Part shown: one piece after another, positions 7,438 through 15,604 of the stretch
How the letters are laid out: the number at the start of each line of letters is the position of its first letter
Numbering within the stretch: position 1 is the first letter of the stretch
DNA from: Colimorpha sp045640985
GTDB taxonomy: Bacteria > Bacteroidota > Bacteroidia > Bacteroidales > P3
NCBI GenBank assembly: GCA_045640985.1
Contig: JAZUFZ010000003.1
Span: forward strand, 1 to 43,823
Direction: 5' to 3'
Length of the DNA stretch: 43,823 nucleotides
Notes under the pieces: model-generated
Seen by the model: only the letters and a program-made list of their open reading frames with translations
Told to the model about the DNA's origin: nothing
Databases searched by the model: none
Program-made: the position numbers and the translations under genes

Positions 7438-10400
7438 ATGATTCTTACCGAGCTTTATACTGCATCACCAATTGTCAAACAATTGACTTCTAAGCTCGAA
7501 AGCCCTTCCGCCCGTGTCCATATCAACGGATTGTCGGGCGCGCTTTCCTCTGTTATAGGAGCCACAATCGCACAAAACAATCCCCAGAAGAAACATCTCT
7601 TCATCCTTCCCGACAAGGAAGAGGCATATTATTTTCTCAACAATCTTGAAACCCTCTTTGAGGAGACCGACAAGGATATTGAAGAAAAACGGGTGCTCCT
7701 TTTTCCCACTACCTATCGTCGTCCTTATCAGAGTGAGGAGATTGATAACGCCAATGTGCTTCAGCGCTCCGAGGTTACCCGTCGCCTTGCCCATAACGAC
7801 AGCCTTCTGGTGGTTACCTATCCCGACGCTTTGTGCGAAAAGGTGGTCTCGCAGTATGCCCTCAAGGAGAATACCCTCACCATCAGCCGTGGCGATAAGC
7901 TCGACCTCGATTTTGTGATGGACGTGCTGATTGAATATGATTTTGAACGGGTGGATTTCGTCGTGGAGCCCGGGCAGTATGCCGTCCGGGGCGGTATCAT
8001 CGACATCTTCTCCTTTGCCGACGAAAAGCCCTATCGTATCGAGTTCTTCGGCGATGAAATAGATTCGCTCCGTACCTTTGATCCTGTTACCCAGCTTTCG
8101 GTCAAGGTCCTGGATCAGGTCGTCATCATTCCCAATATGGAACGCAACAGTACCGTATCTGCGCGCCTCCACGATGAGAAGGTCTCTCTCCTGAAATACT
8201 GGGGCGGCCAGGATGTCGTCTGGGTTCAGAATCTTATGCTCGTTACCGAAACCATCGAGAAAGACTACCACGCCGCAGAGCAGATCTACGCTCGTCAGGA
8301 TTCCCCTGTCGCCCATCTCAAGCCGGAACAGCTCTACAGCTCCTCCAACGAGTTTATGAAACTCCTGCTGGCCTGCAGCATCGTGGAATACGGCGCGACG
8401 TCCTATTTCACCAAGGCCGACATTCTTGAGGCGGTCAGCGAACCCCAGCCGGCTTTCAACAAGCAGTTTGAACTCCTGCGCGAGTCGCTCTGCTCTCTGG
8501 CTGAGCAGAATTATACGCTCCTGATGATGGTCGCCAACGGGAAACAGCATCAACGGCTTTCCCGGGTTATGGAGAACGGCGACTGGCCACTCTCCCGCCT
8601 GCAATGGGTGGAATCCAGCCTCGACAAAGGTTTCATCGACCACACCTCACGCCTCGTCTGCTATACCGACCACGAAATATTTGAACGCTACCATAAATAT
8701 ACCCTCCGCGACCTCCAGCAGAACCGCGAGGCGCTTACCCTCAAGGAACTGTTTGAACTCAAGCCTGGCGATTATGTTACCCATCTCGACTATGGCGTAG
8801 GTAAGTTCTCGGGTCTGGAGAAAATTACCAACAACGGAAAGGAACAGGAGGTTATCCGACTGATATACAAGAATAACGACGTGCTTTATATCAGCATACA
8901 TTCGCTCCATAAGATCAGCCGCTATGTCGGCCGTGAAGGGGTGGCTCCCGCCCTTAACCGTCTCGGAAGCAGCAGCTGGCAGGTCCTCAAGCAGAAGACC
9001 AAGAAACAGGTCAAGGATATCGCCAGGGATCTTATCGCGCTCTATGCAAAGCGTCGTGCCTCCCAGGGCTTCGCTTTCAGCGCCGATTCCTATCTCCAGA
9101 ACGAACTTGAAGCCTCATTCTTCTATGAGGACACCCCCGACCAGTACAAGGCTACCCGTGATGTGAAGCACGACATGGAGGACCGGGCCCCTATGGACCG
9201 TCTCGTCTGTGGGGATGTAGGGTTCGGAAAGACCGAAGTGGCTATCCGTGCCGCCTTCAAGGCGGTATGCGACTCCAAGCAGGTGGCGGTACTCGTGCCT
9301 GCCACCATTCTCGCCTTCCAGCACTACAACACCTTTGCCGAGCGACTCTCCGGGCTTCCCGTAAGGGTCGAGTACCTTAACCGGTTCCGTACCGTCAAAG
9401 AGAAAAACCAGATATATAAGGACCTCGAAAACGGAAAGATCGACATTCTTATCGGCACCCATGCCATTACTAACAGCAAACTCAAGTTCAAGGACCTCGG
9501 CCTCCTCATCATTGACGAAGAACAGAAATTCGGCGTGGCTGTCAAGGAGAAGCTCCGCCAGATGAAAGTCAATATCGACTGTCTCACCCTTACCGCTACT
9601 CCTATCCCGCGAACCCTCCAGTTCTCAATGATGGGAGCGCGTGACCTGAGCGTCATCCAGACCCCGCCGCCTAACCGCCAGCCTATCCATACCCAGCTTG
9701 CCGAATATGACGAGGAAATCATCCGTGACGCTATCCGCTATGAGGTCTCCCGCGGGGGACAGGTCTTCTTCGTGAGCAACCGTGTGGAAAACCTGCCCGA
9801 GATGACGGGGCTCGTCTCCCGGCTTGTGCCTGACGTCAGAGTGGCTGCCGCCCACGGTCAGATGGACGGAAAGAAGGTGGAGGAAATCCTCCTCCAGTTT
9901 ATGGAAGGCGATATCGATGTCCTCGTGGCTACTACCATCATCGAGAACGGACTCGATATTCCCAACGCCAATACGATGATCATCAACAACGCCCAGAACT
10001 TCGGTCTCAGCGATCTTCATCAGATGCGCGGGCGTGTGGGACGCAGCAACCGCAAGGCGTTCTGCTATATGCTCGTTCCCTCCTTCAAGATTCTGACCGA
10101 TGAGGCCCAGAAGCGCCTCAAGGCCATCGAGGAGTTCTCTACTATCGGAAGCGGATTCAATATTGCCATGCGTGACCTCGATATCCGTGGGGCCGGCAAT
10201 ATCCTCGGCGCCGAGCAGTCGGGTTTTATCAGCGACATCGGTTATGATATGTACCAGAAGATTCTCGACGAAGCTATCGAGGAACTCAAGGAAACCGACT
10301 TCAAGGAACTTTTCTATCAGGAAGCCGAGGAAAAGAAGGCATACGTCAAGGACTGCCTCATCGAGACCGACCTCGAAGTCCTCATTCCCGACGACTATGT

Positions 10401-10797
10401 AAGCAATATAAGTGAACGTCTCCTGCTTTACCGCGAACTCAACGACCTCACCACCGAGGAAGACCTGGAGGCCTACCGTCAGCGGCTCACCGACCGTTTC
10501 GGCCCGCTGCCGTCAGCCACTCAGGAACTCGTCTCCACTATCACGCTCCGCCGCATAGCCAAGGAATTCGGCATCGAGAAACTCGTCCTCAAGCAGGGAA
10601 GACTGGTATGCCAGTTTGTCTCCAACCAGGAAAACCCCTTCTACAAGTCCGAAAACTTCATCAAGATGATACACTTTGCCCAGCAGACCCCCACTAAGGT
10701 ACATCTCAGGGAAACACCCGAACGCCTCACGCTCCATTGCGACGGCGTTCACAGCATACGCCAGGCTATCAGCTGTCTAACCGAGCTTGTGAGTTAA
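7438..10797 (+). CDS. mfd: Transcription-repair coupling factor Mfd
   Basis: A 1119-residue DNA translocase that removes stalled RNA polymerase from damaged DNA and recruits UvrA. In order: the UvrB-like N-terminal region (about 1-330, including YRRPYQSEEIDN and YAVRGGIIDIFSF), the RNA-polymerase-interacting domain (around 445-510; GDYVTHLDYGVGKFSGLEKI), the translocase domains with Walker A GDVGFGKTE (near 592), DEEQ box IIDEEQKFG, TATPIPRTL and MRGRVGRSN, and the C-terminal TRCF domain. The length fits Bacteroidota Mfd. The ATG at 7438 (MILTELYTAS) is preferred over the upstream frame because a promoter lies across the extension. No partner genes are adjacent. Confidence 0.97.
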   Translation: MILTELYTASPIVKQLTSKLESPSARVHINGLSGALSSVIGATIAQNNPQKKHLFILPDKEEAYYFLNNLETLFEETDKDIEEKRVLLFPTTYRRPYQSEEIDNANVLQRSEVTRRLAHNDSLLVVTYPDALCEKVVSQYALKENTLTISRGDKLDLDFVMDVLIEYDFERVDFVVEPGQYAVRGGIIDIFSFADEKPYRIEFFGDEIDSLRTFDPVTQLSVKVLDQVVIIPNMERNSTVSARLHDEKVSLLKYWGGQDVVWVQNLMLVTETIEKDYHAAEQIYARQDSPVAHLKPEQLYSSSNEFMKLLLACSIVEYGATSYFTKADILEAVSEPQPAFNKQFELLRESLCSLAEQNYTLLMMVANGKQHQRLSRVMENGDWPLSRLQWVESSLDKGFIDHTSRLVCYTDHEIFERYHKYTLRDLQQNREALTLKELFELKPGDYVTHLDYGVGKFSGLEKITNNGKEQEVIRLIYKNNDVLYISIHSLHKISRYVGREGVAPALNRLGSSSWQVLKQKTKKQVKDIARDLIALYAKRRASQGFAFSADSYLQNELEASFFYEDTPDQYKATRDVKHDMEDRAPMDRLVCGDVGFGKTEVAIRAAFKAVCDSKQVAVLVPATILAFQHYNTFAERLSGLPVRVEYLNRFRTVKEKNQIYKDLENGKIDILIGTHAITNSKLKFKDLGLLIIDEEQKFGVAVKEKLRQMKVNIDCLTLTATPIPRTLQFSMMGARDLSVIQTPPPNRQPIHTQLAEYDEEIIRDAIRYEVSRGGQVFFVSNRVENLPEMTGLVSRLVPDVRVAAAHGQMDGKKVEEILLQFMEGDIDVLVATTIIENGLDIPNANTMIINNAQNFGLSDLHQMRGRVGRSNRKAFCYMLVPSFKILTDEAQKRLKAIEEFSTIGSGFNIAMRDLDIRGAGNILGAEQSGFISDIGYDMYQKILDEAIEELKETDFKELFYQEAEEKKAYVKDCLIETDLEVLIPDDYVSNISERLLLYRELNDLTTEEDLEAYRQRLTDRFGPLPSATQELVSTITLRRIAKEFGIEKLVLKQGRLVCQFVSNQENPFYKSENFIKMIHFAQQTPTKVHLRETPERLTLHCDGVHSIRQAISCLTELVS

Positions 10798-10895
10798 GAA
10801 GCATGTTATATGACCCGTTAGCGAAATCAGCCCGCGCGCGGTCGTTGAGGCCGCGCTGGCGCAGAGCTTTTCTTTAATCGGGGCTCCGCACTGGG

Positions 10896-11012
10896 GTAAC
10901 TCCCTTCTATCTTCTTTTTATCTCCATATTAACTTCTTTTTATCTCCTTTTCTTAGAATAAGAGATAGAAAAGAGATAAAAAGAAGATAAAAAGAAGATA
11001 GAAGGGAGTTAC
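10896..11012. repeat. Long palindrome R2, copy 1
   Basis: A 117-bp inverted repeat. The outermost 28 nt (from GTAACTCCCTTC) are perfectly complementary to the end (GAAGGGAGTTAC), and the arms contain repeats of ATCTTCTTTTT. The centre is AGAATAAG. A close copy is at 34129-34243. Both have a shared right flank beginning TGGCTGTATT (11076 and 34252). It lies in the 580-bp gap after mfd, which has no gene. It is far longer than a typical terminator but could end mfd transcription. Confidence 0.9.
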
Positions 11013-11234
11013 GCGAGCCTGCGCGCGGGCGCTCCGCTGCGCTTGGCGTGAAGCCTCCACTGGAGGCTCCGCTAAATGGCTGTATTACAGAGGGGGAAAT
11101 CTGTTTCTTTTTCAAGGGAAAGAAATAGTGAATACGTATATTATTCCACGGTCCAAGGTCCTGTCAGGAACATTGGGGGTGATTTTTGGGGGCTGTCGTG
11201 ATATTTTTTTTTGAGGTATGGGAATTTTTCGTAT

Positions 11235-11318
11235 CTTTACTCACTTCGTTCGTGAAGATACCGGCCTCGGAAATGCAAAATAAATTTTGTCATTTCGCTC
11301 GGTTTGTGTATCTTTGCA
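11235..11318 (+). repeat. Dispersed promoter-bearing repeat R3, copy 1
   Basis: About 84 bp resembles the reverse complement of 33690-33774. Shared blocks include CGTGAAGATACC, GCCTCGGAAATG and ATTTTG followed by a CTCGG block and ATCTTT. This copy supplies a consensus promoter for the gene at 11381. Confidence 0.75.
11286..11316 (+). promoter_or_regulatory. Promoter of the YitT-family gene
   Basis: TTTG at 11286-11289, a 19-nt spacer and TATCTTTG at 11309-11316 match the consensus exactly. It lies inside repeat R3 and 64 bp upstream of the start codon. Confidence 0.8.
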
Positions 11319-11380
11319 GTGCGCTATCCCGCGGGGGGTATGGCGCAAAAGACTGTATATAAATAAAATAAATTAATAAA

Positions 11381-12397
11381 ATGATTCAAGAAAAGACTAA
11401 AAAAGAGATTATCTCCTGGGCTTTAGTGGTGCTGGGCAGTTTTCTGTTCGCTGTGGGCGACATTATGTTTGCTAATCCTTACAATCTGGCTCCGGGCGGT
11501 ACGTGGGGTCTCTCGAATGTGATCAACGCGATTCATCCCTGGAAGGTTTCCTTCTATGTGATCTGTATGGATATCCCGCTTCTGGTGTTCGGTACCTGGA
11601 TTCTGGGTCCGAAATTCGGTGTGAAGACTGTGGCTGCCACGATCTTCAATATCGTGTTTGCGTTCCTGATTGAGATGACGTGGGGCTATTATCCTATCAT
11701 CCAGCAGGGGGTATGGGACAGCTTTGAGGCTATTCCTGACGGTCTGCAGAATCTGGTGATGCAGTATGACTATACGACCAGCCTTGAGGCGTTCGGTATG
11801 GTGTTCGCCGAAGGGGTTGAGAAGTCGTTCTATTTCCTGCCTGACTATATGTTGAATACGCTGGTTACGGGCTTGATTTATGGTATTGCTATCGGTCTGA
11901 TTTTCCGTGCCGGGGCTACTTCGGGCGGTAGCGACATTGTTTCGATGGTGCTGCACAAATATACCAAGATCAGTCTCGGTACGCTGGTGATTATCGTGGA
12001 CGGTATCATTACTTTCAGTACGCTGCTTATCGGTATGCTGAAGGGCTACGACAGCATTCACGACTTTACGGCAAGTCTGCGCCTGCCTATCAACAGCTTC
12101 ATCGTGGTGTTCATCGAGGGTATCCTGATTGACCTTGTAGTGGATGGTTTCAAGAAGCCTAAGACCTATATCCTGAATACCAAAAACGGGGCGAAAGTGG
12201 CGAACTATATTGCGACGGAACTGGGCAAGAATGCCGAGCTGGCCAATGTGGACGGCGTGGTGATCTGTACGATGAATCATGCCGAGGCTACGAAACTGAA
12301 TATCTGGCTGAGCAAGGAGGATCCGGAATGTTTCATTACGGTACTCGAAAGTAAGGAAACCTACGGCAAGGGCTATAAGGCTCTGCCGACTGAATAA
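11381..12397 (+). CDS. YitT family membrane protein (DUF161/DUF2179)
   Basis: A 338-residue integral membrane protein. Residues 1 to about 250 hold several hydrophobic segments (for example WALVVLGSFLFAVGDIMF and TVAATIFNIVFAFLIEM) and the family signature GATSGGSDIVSMVL. The C-terminal soluble domain of about 75 residues is DUF2179-like (TKNGAKVANYIATEL, DPECFITVLESKE). Compared with shorter YitT proteins, a stretch near residues 105-150 between membrane segments looks extended. The transport substrate of the family is not established. The start is supported by a strong promoter and an A-rich leader. It heads a rightward run of envelope-related genes, separated from the next by a hairpin. 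Confidence 0.88.
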   Translation: MIQEKTKKEIISWALVVLGSFLFAVGDIMFANPYNLAPGGTWGLSNVINAIHPWKVSFYVICMDIPLLVFGTWILGPKFGVKTVAATIFNIVFAFLIEMTWGYYPIIQQGVWDSFEAIPDGLQNLVMQYDYTTSLEAFGMVFAEGVEKSFYFLPDYMLNTLVTGLIYGIAIGLIFRAGATSGGSDIVSMVLHKYTKISLGTLVIIVDGIITFSTLLIGMLKGYDSIHDFTASLRLPINSFIVVFIEGILIDLVVDGFKKPKTYILNTKNGAKVANYIATELGKNAELANVDGVVICTMNHAEATKLNIWLSKEDPECFITVLESKETYGKGYKALPTE

Positions 12398-12414
12398 GAC
12401 GGACTGTCCGGAAG

Positions 12415-12454
12415 GCGGGAATGACGAAAGGAGTCCTCGTTTCGTCGGTCCCGC
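12415..12454 (+). other. Intergenic hairpin after the YitT-family gene
   Basis: GCGGGA (12415-12420) pairs with TCCCGC (12449-12454) and GACGAAA (12423-12429) with TTTCGTC (12440-12446), with a 2x2 internal loop. It is followed by A residues, not T, so it is not a standard terminator. It could stabilise or separate the two transcripts. Confidence 0.65.
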
Positions 12455-12472
12455 AAAAAAGATCTGAAAGAC

Positions 12473-13735
12473 ATGAAAGGTTTGAAAACATTAGTTCTCG
12501 TTCAATTCGTATTGCTGCTGTCAGGGGCGGGGCTCATGGCCCAGCCTCAGGTGCGCAGTTGGAACAAGGGACCTCTGACGTGGGCTGATTTCCAGGGGGT
12601 GACTCCCTGGAAGGTGGCTCCAAAGTTTGACAGTTCCGCAATCGCGGTTGAAACTGAGGTTCAGACTCCAGAGGCTGCAAAGGTTGCCGGAGAGGAAATC
12701 GCTGTGGAATTTGACAGTTCTGCGATTGCGGTACCCGTTGCAGGTTTTGAGGGCGCTGCGGATGAGGTGTCCGGCTGCTGGCTGGAATATACGTTTGTGA
12801 TACGGAACGTGAACGATACGGTAGCGGGGCTTCCGGCAAGCCGGGCAAAACTGCTCTGTGTGATGGATACGAAGCTTTCATGGGCGGAAGAAGAGGCGCG
12901 GACCGAACAGAACCTTCGTTACAACCAGGTGCTGTTCAATCTGGCAGAAATCCAGCGTCGGAGTTTCCAGCCGCTGCTGGACCGTGGCGACAGCGGAATG
13001 AGTTATGATGATATATTGGGTACGGTGCTGGCTTATAGCGCTTCGGAAGAACAGCGGTTCAATATGGCGAGCGATATGGGTGCGGACAGTACGGTGGTGA
13101 ACCGGTGGCTGGACAGCACGAACCGGCTTCTGATGGAAATACCTGCGGAACCTAAGCTGAACATCGTCTATACGGGAGAGGGATTCGGGGTCCATCTCGC
13201 TATGGGAACAACGCTTCTGGGCAAGGGTCTGCAGCAGACCTTTAAGCCCTCCTTTGATTTCGAGTTCGGCTTTGATATGGCCACGAAGCGGCATCTGTTT
13301 ATGTGGAATTTCCTGATAGGGGGCGGCGGTTCAAAGCGCGATTTCGTGCTGGACGGGGCGCATTTCCCGAAAGGCCACAGCTATACGCTGTTCGATACCT
13401 ATCTGGGATGGGGTTATGAGGTGCTGAATTACAGACGGCTCACGCTGGCCCCGTTTATAGGAGGAGGCCTTACGATGATAGGCGCATCGTATAGTTATGA
13501 TGACGAGGTGACATTTTCGGATGTGTGCCTCTCGTGGTTCGGCGGACTGATGGCGGACTGGAAAATCAGCTGTGATATCTCGAACTGCGATCATTCCGGA
13601 GAACGCTCGTTGGACTACTTGTCGTTGAGACTGATGGTGTATGCTTCAAGGTCGAAGCTGGCGGGCTGTAACGACGTAAGTCTGAATCTGCTTCTGGCAA
13701 TTAACGGAGGAGAAAAATTCCTGAAATTCAAGTGA
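12473..13735 (+). CDS. Secreted / outer-membrane protein of unknown function
   Basis: A 420-residue protein with a signal peptide (MKGLKTLVLVQFVLLLSGAG, cleavage likely after LMA). The early motif LTWADFQG recalls the start of DUF922-like Bacteroidota proteins, but I see no metal-binding motif, so that link is weak. The octapeptide FDSSAIAV occurs twice, 28 residues apart, with silent differences (DNA at 12626 and 12710), suggesting a local duplication. The C-terminal half (about 225-420) alternates polar and hydrophobic residues with many glycines and aromatics, like an outer-membrane beta-barrel. It is followed after 58 bp by a glycosyltransferase gene. Function unknown. Confidence 0.75.
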   Translation: MKGLKTLVLVQFVLLLSGAGLMAQPQVRSWNKGPLTWADFQGVTPWKVAPKFDSSAIAVETEVQTPEAAKVAGEEIAVEFDSSAIAVPVAGFEGAADEVSGCWLEYTFVIRNVNDTVAGLPASRAKLLCVMDTKLSWAEEEARTEQNLRYNQVLFNLAEIQRRSFQPLLDRGDSGMSYDDILGTVLAYSASEEQRFNMASDMGADSTVVNRWLDSTNRLLMEIPAEPKLNIVYTGEGFGVHLAMGTTLLGKGLQQTFKPSFDFEFGFDMATKRHLFMWNFLIGGGGSKRDFVLDGAHFPKGHSYTLFDTYLGWGYEVLNYRRLTLAPFIGGGLTMIGASYSYDDEVTFSDVCLSWFGGLMADWKISCDISNCDHSGERSLDYLSLRLMVYASRSKLAGCNDVSLNLLLAINGGEKFLKFK

Positions 13736-13793
13736 TGGACTGTGAGGAGATGCAAGGTTTCGGGAGTTCAAGATACGAAAAAGATAATTAAAT

Positions 13794-14978
13794 ATGAAAG
13801 TACTTCAGTTGTGTAACAAGCCCCCTTATCCCCCGGTGGACGGCGGTACCTTGGCGATGAACAGCATTACCCAGGGACTGTTGTCAGCCGGGTGTGAAGT
13901 GAGGGTACTTTCGATGTGGAGCGACAAGCATCCGGTGAAGGGTGACCGTATGACGGAAGAATATATGGAGAAAACCAGATTTGAGGCAGTATATGTGGAT
14001 TTGGGTATTCGTATATTGGAGGCATTGTTCTGTCTGCTGTGCGGAGAGTCGTATCATGTTCAGCGGTTCAAGTCTCAGGAATTTGCTGCCAGACTGAAGG
14101 AAATACTGGAAGGGGAGACGTTTGACGTGGTGCATGTAGAGAGCATATTCCTGACCCATTATGTGCCGCTGATAAGAAAATACAGCAATGCCAAAATCGT
14201 GCTTCGTGCGCATAATGTGGAGCATCATATATGGAAACAGATGGTGAGAGGCGTGAAGAATCCGTTCAAACGCTGGTATCTGAAACATTGTGCTTTGGCT
14301 TTGGGTGTTTATGAACAGAGTCACGTGAACGATTATGATGCGGTTGCCTGCATCACGGAGGAGGACAAACGGTTCTTCAGGGAGAACGGATGCCGGAAGC
14401 CCATAATTGACCTGCCGTTCGGCATTACACCGGAACCGCTGGAGCATGTGGAAGTGGAGGAGTGTTCCCTGTTCCATATCGGGTCTATGGACTGGATGCC
14501 CAATGAAGAGGGAGTGAGGTGGTTTCTGGAGAAGGTATGGCCCAGGGTGCATAAGGAACTGCCGCAGGTAAGGCTGTATCTGGCGGGAAGAAAGATGCCT
14601 CAGGATCTGATGAATCTCGATATTGAGGGCGTGTCGATAATAGGGGAGGTCCCCGATGCTATGTATTTCATAGGAAGCAAGCAGATAAATATAGTGCCAT
14701 TGTTGAGCGGGAGCGGTATAAGGGTAAAGATTATAGAGGCTATGTCGGCAGGAAAGACGGTCATCACGACCAGTGTGGGAGCGAGAGGCATCCGATACCG
14801 GGACGGAGAAGATCTGCTTATAGCGGACACTCCGGAGGAGTTTGTGGAACAGATCCGAAGGTGTGTGGAGGATCAGGACTTTTGCAGTCAGGTGGGCAGA
14901 AATGCCTATAATCTGATTGTTAAAGATTATGACAATGAAAAACTGACCCAGCGTCTGCTGGAGTTATATAATAGGTAA
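13794..14978 (+). CDS. Glycosyltransferase family 4
   Basis: A 394-residue GT-B fold enzyme that transfers a sugar from a nucleotide-sugar donor, probably for surface polysaccharide or glycoprotein synthesis. The N-terminal acceptor half begins with NKPPYPPVDGGTLAMN and contains VLRAHNVEHHIW. The donor half has FHIGSMDWMPNEEGV, LYLAGRKMP and the GT4 signature GSGIRVKIIEAMSAGK with the conserved EX-type glutamates. No signal peptide is seen, so the enzyme is cytoplasmic. Gaps to the flanking genes are 58 and 49 bp, so co-transcription is likely. Donor and acceptor cannot be predicted. Confidence 0.9.
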   Translation: MKVLQLCNKPPYPPVDGGTLAMNSITQGLLSAGCEVRVLSMWSDKHPVKGDRMTEEYMEKTRFEAVYVDLGIRILEALFCLLCGESYHVQRFKSQEFAARLKEILEGETFDVVHVESIFLTHYVPLIRKYSNAKIVLRAHNVEHHIWKQMVRGVKNPFKRWYLKHCALALGVYEQSHVNDYDAVACITEEDKRFFRENGCRKPIIDLPFGITPEPLEHVEVEECSLFHIGSMDWMPNEEGVRWFLEKVWPRVHKELPQVRLYLAGRKMPQDLMNLDIEGVSIIGEVPDAMYFIGSKQINIVPLLSGSGIRVKIIEAMSAGKTVITTSVGARGIRYRDGEDLLIADTPEEFVEQIRRCVEDQDFCSQVGRNAYNLIVKDYDNEKLTQRLLELYNR

Positions 14979-15027
14979 TATTAATATATAGTGAGTAATT
15001 GCTGGATAGGATTAAAATAAATCATAT

Positions 15028-15546
15028 ATGAAAAGAATAGCACTTGTAATCTGTTGCATGATAGTTGGGTTTGCAGCTATGAGTCAGAACAGAATCCCAG
15101 GAACCCCGGTAGCTTTTGACTTTCCGCGAGGAGGCTGGAAATATCTTGAGACTATCAAAGTGGATGAAAATACGAATGTGTATCTTTACAGCTTCAGCCG
15201 TAATGAGGTGATAGATGGAGAGGGCGATACTATCCTGCCCAATATGCGTATCTACGTGAGAAAAAACTATACAAAGGGAGTCTTTGATCTCGTTATGGAA
15301 CGGTATATGAAAAATCCGTATCAGTCGATAAACGAATATATGGATAACCTTCCGGCAGAAGGAATCGGGTATAACGGAATTTATCAGGACAGAAAGGATG
15401 GGAAGTATTATCGTTTCGATATGATATATTTCAAGGATAAAACGACCGCTTTCGAGTTCCGCCTGGAAACGACAAGCGATACATATAATGATTTTGAAGA
15501 AGAGTTCGCTCAGATATTGCAAACGGTGGTTGTAAAGAGAGATTGA
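15028..15546 (+). CDS. Small secreted protein, unknown function
   Basis: A 172-residue protein with a signal peptide (MKRIALVICCMIVGFAAMSQ). The mature part is rich in Tyr and charged residues (NTNVYLYSFSRNEV, MRIYVRKNYTKGVFD) and mixes strands with one or two helices. I do not recognise a domain. It sits between the glycosyltransferase gene and the TPR/PD40/OmpA-like gene with gaps of 49 and 58 bp, so it probably works in the periplasm with an envelope complex. Confidence 0.75.
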   Translation: MKRIALVICCMIVGFAAMSQNRIPGTPVAFDFPRGGWKYLETIKVDENTNVYLYSFSRNEVIDGEGDTILPNMRIYVRKNYTKGVFDLVMERYMKNPYQSINEYMDNLPAEGIGYNGIYQDRKDGKYYRFDMIYFKDKTTAFEFRLETTSDTYNDFEEEFAQILQTVVVKRD

Positions 15547-15604
15547 CAGTTTTGAGGGACAAGTTCCGGGTCTGCGGTTAACAGTTAATGAATCGATTAA
15601 TGAT

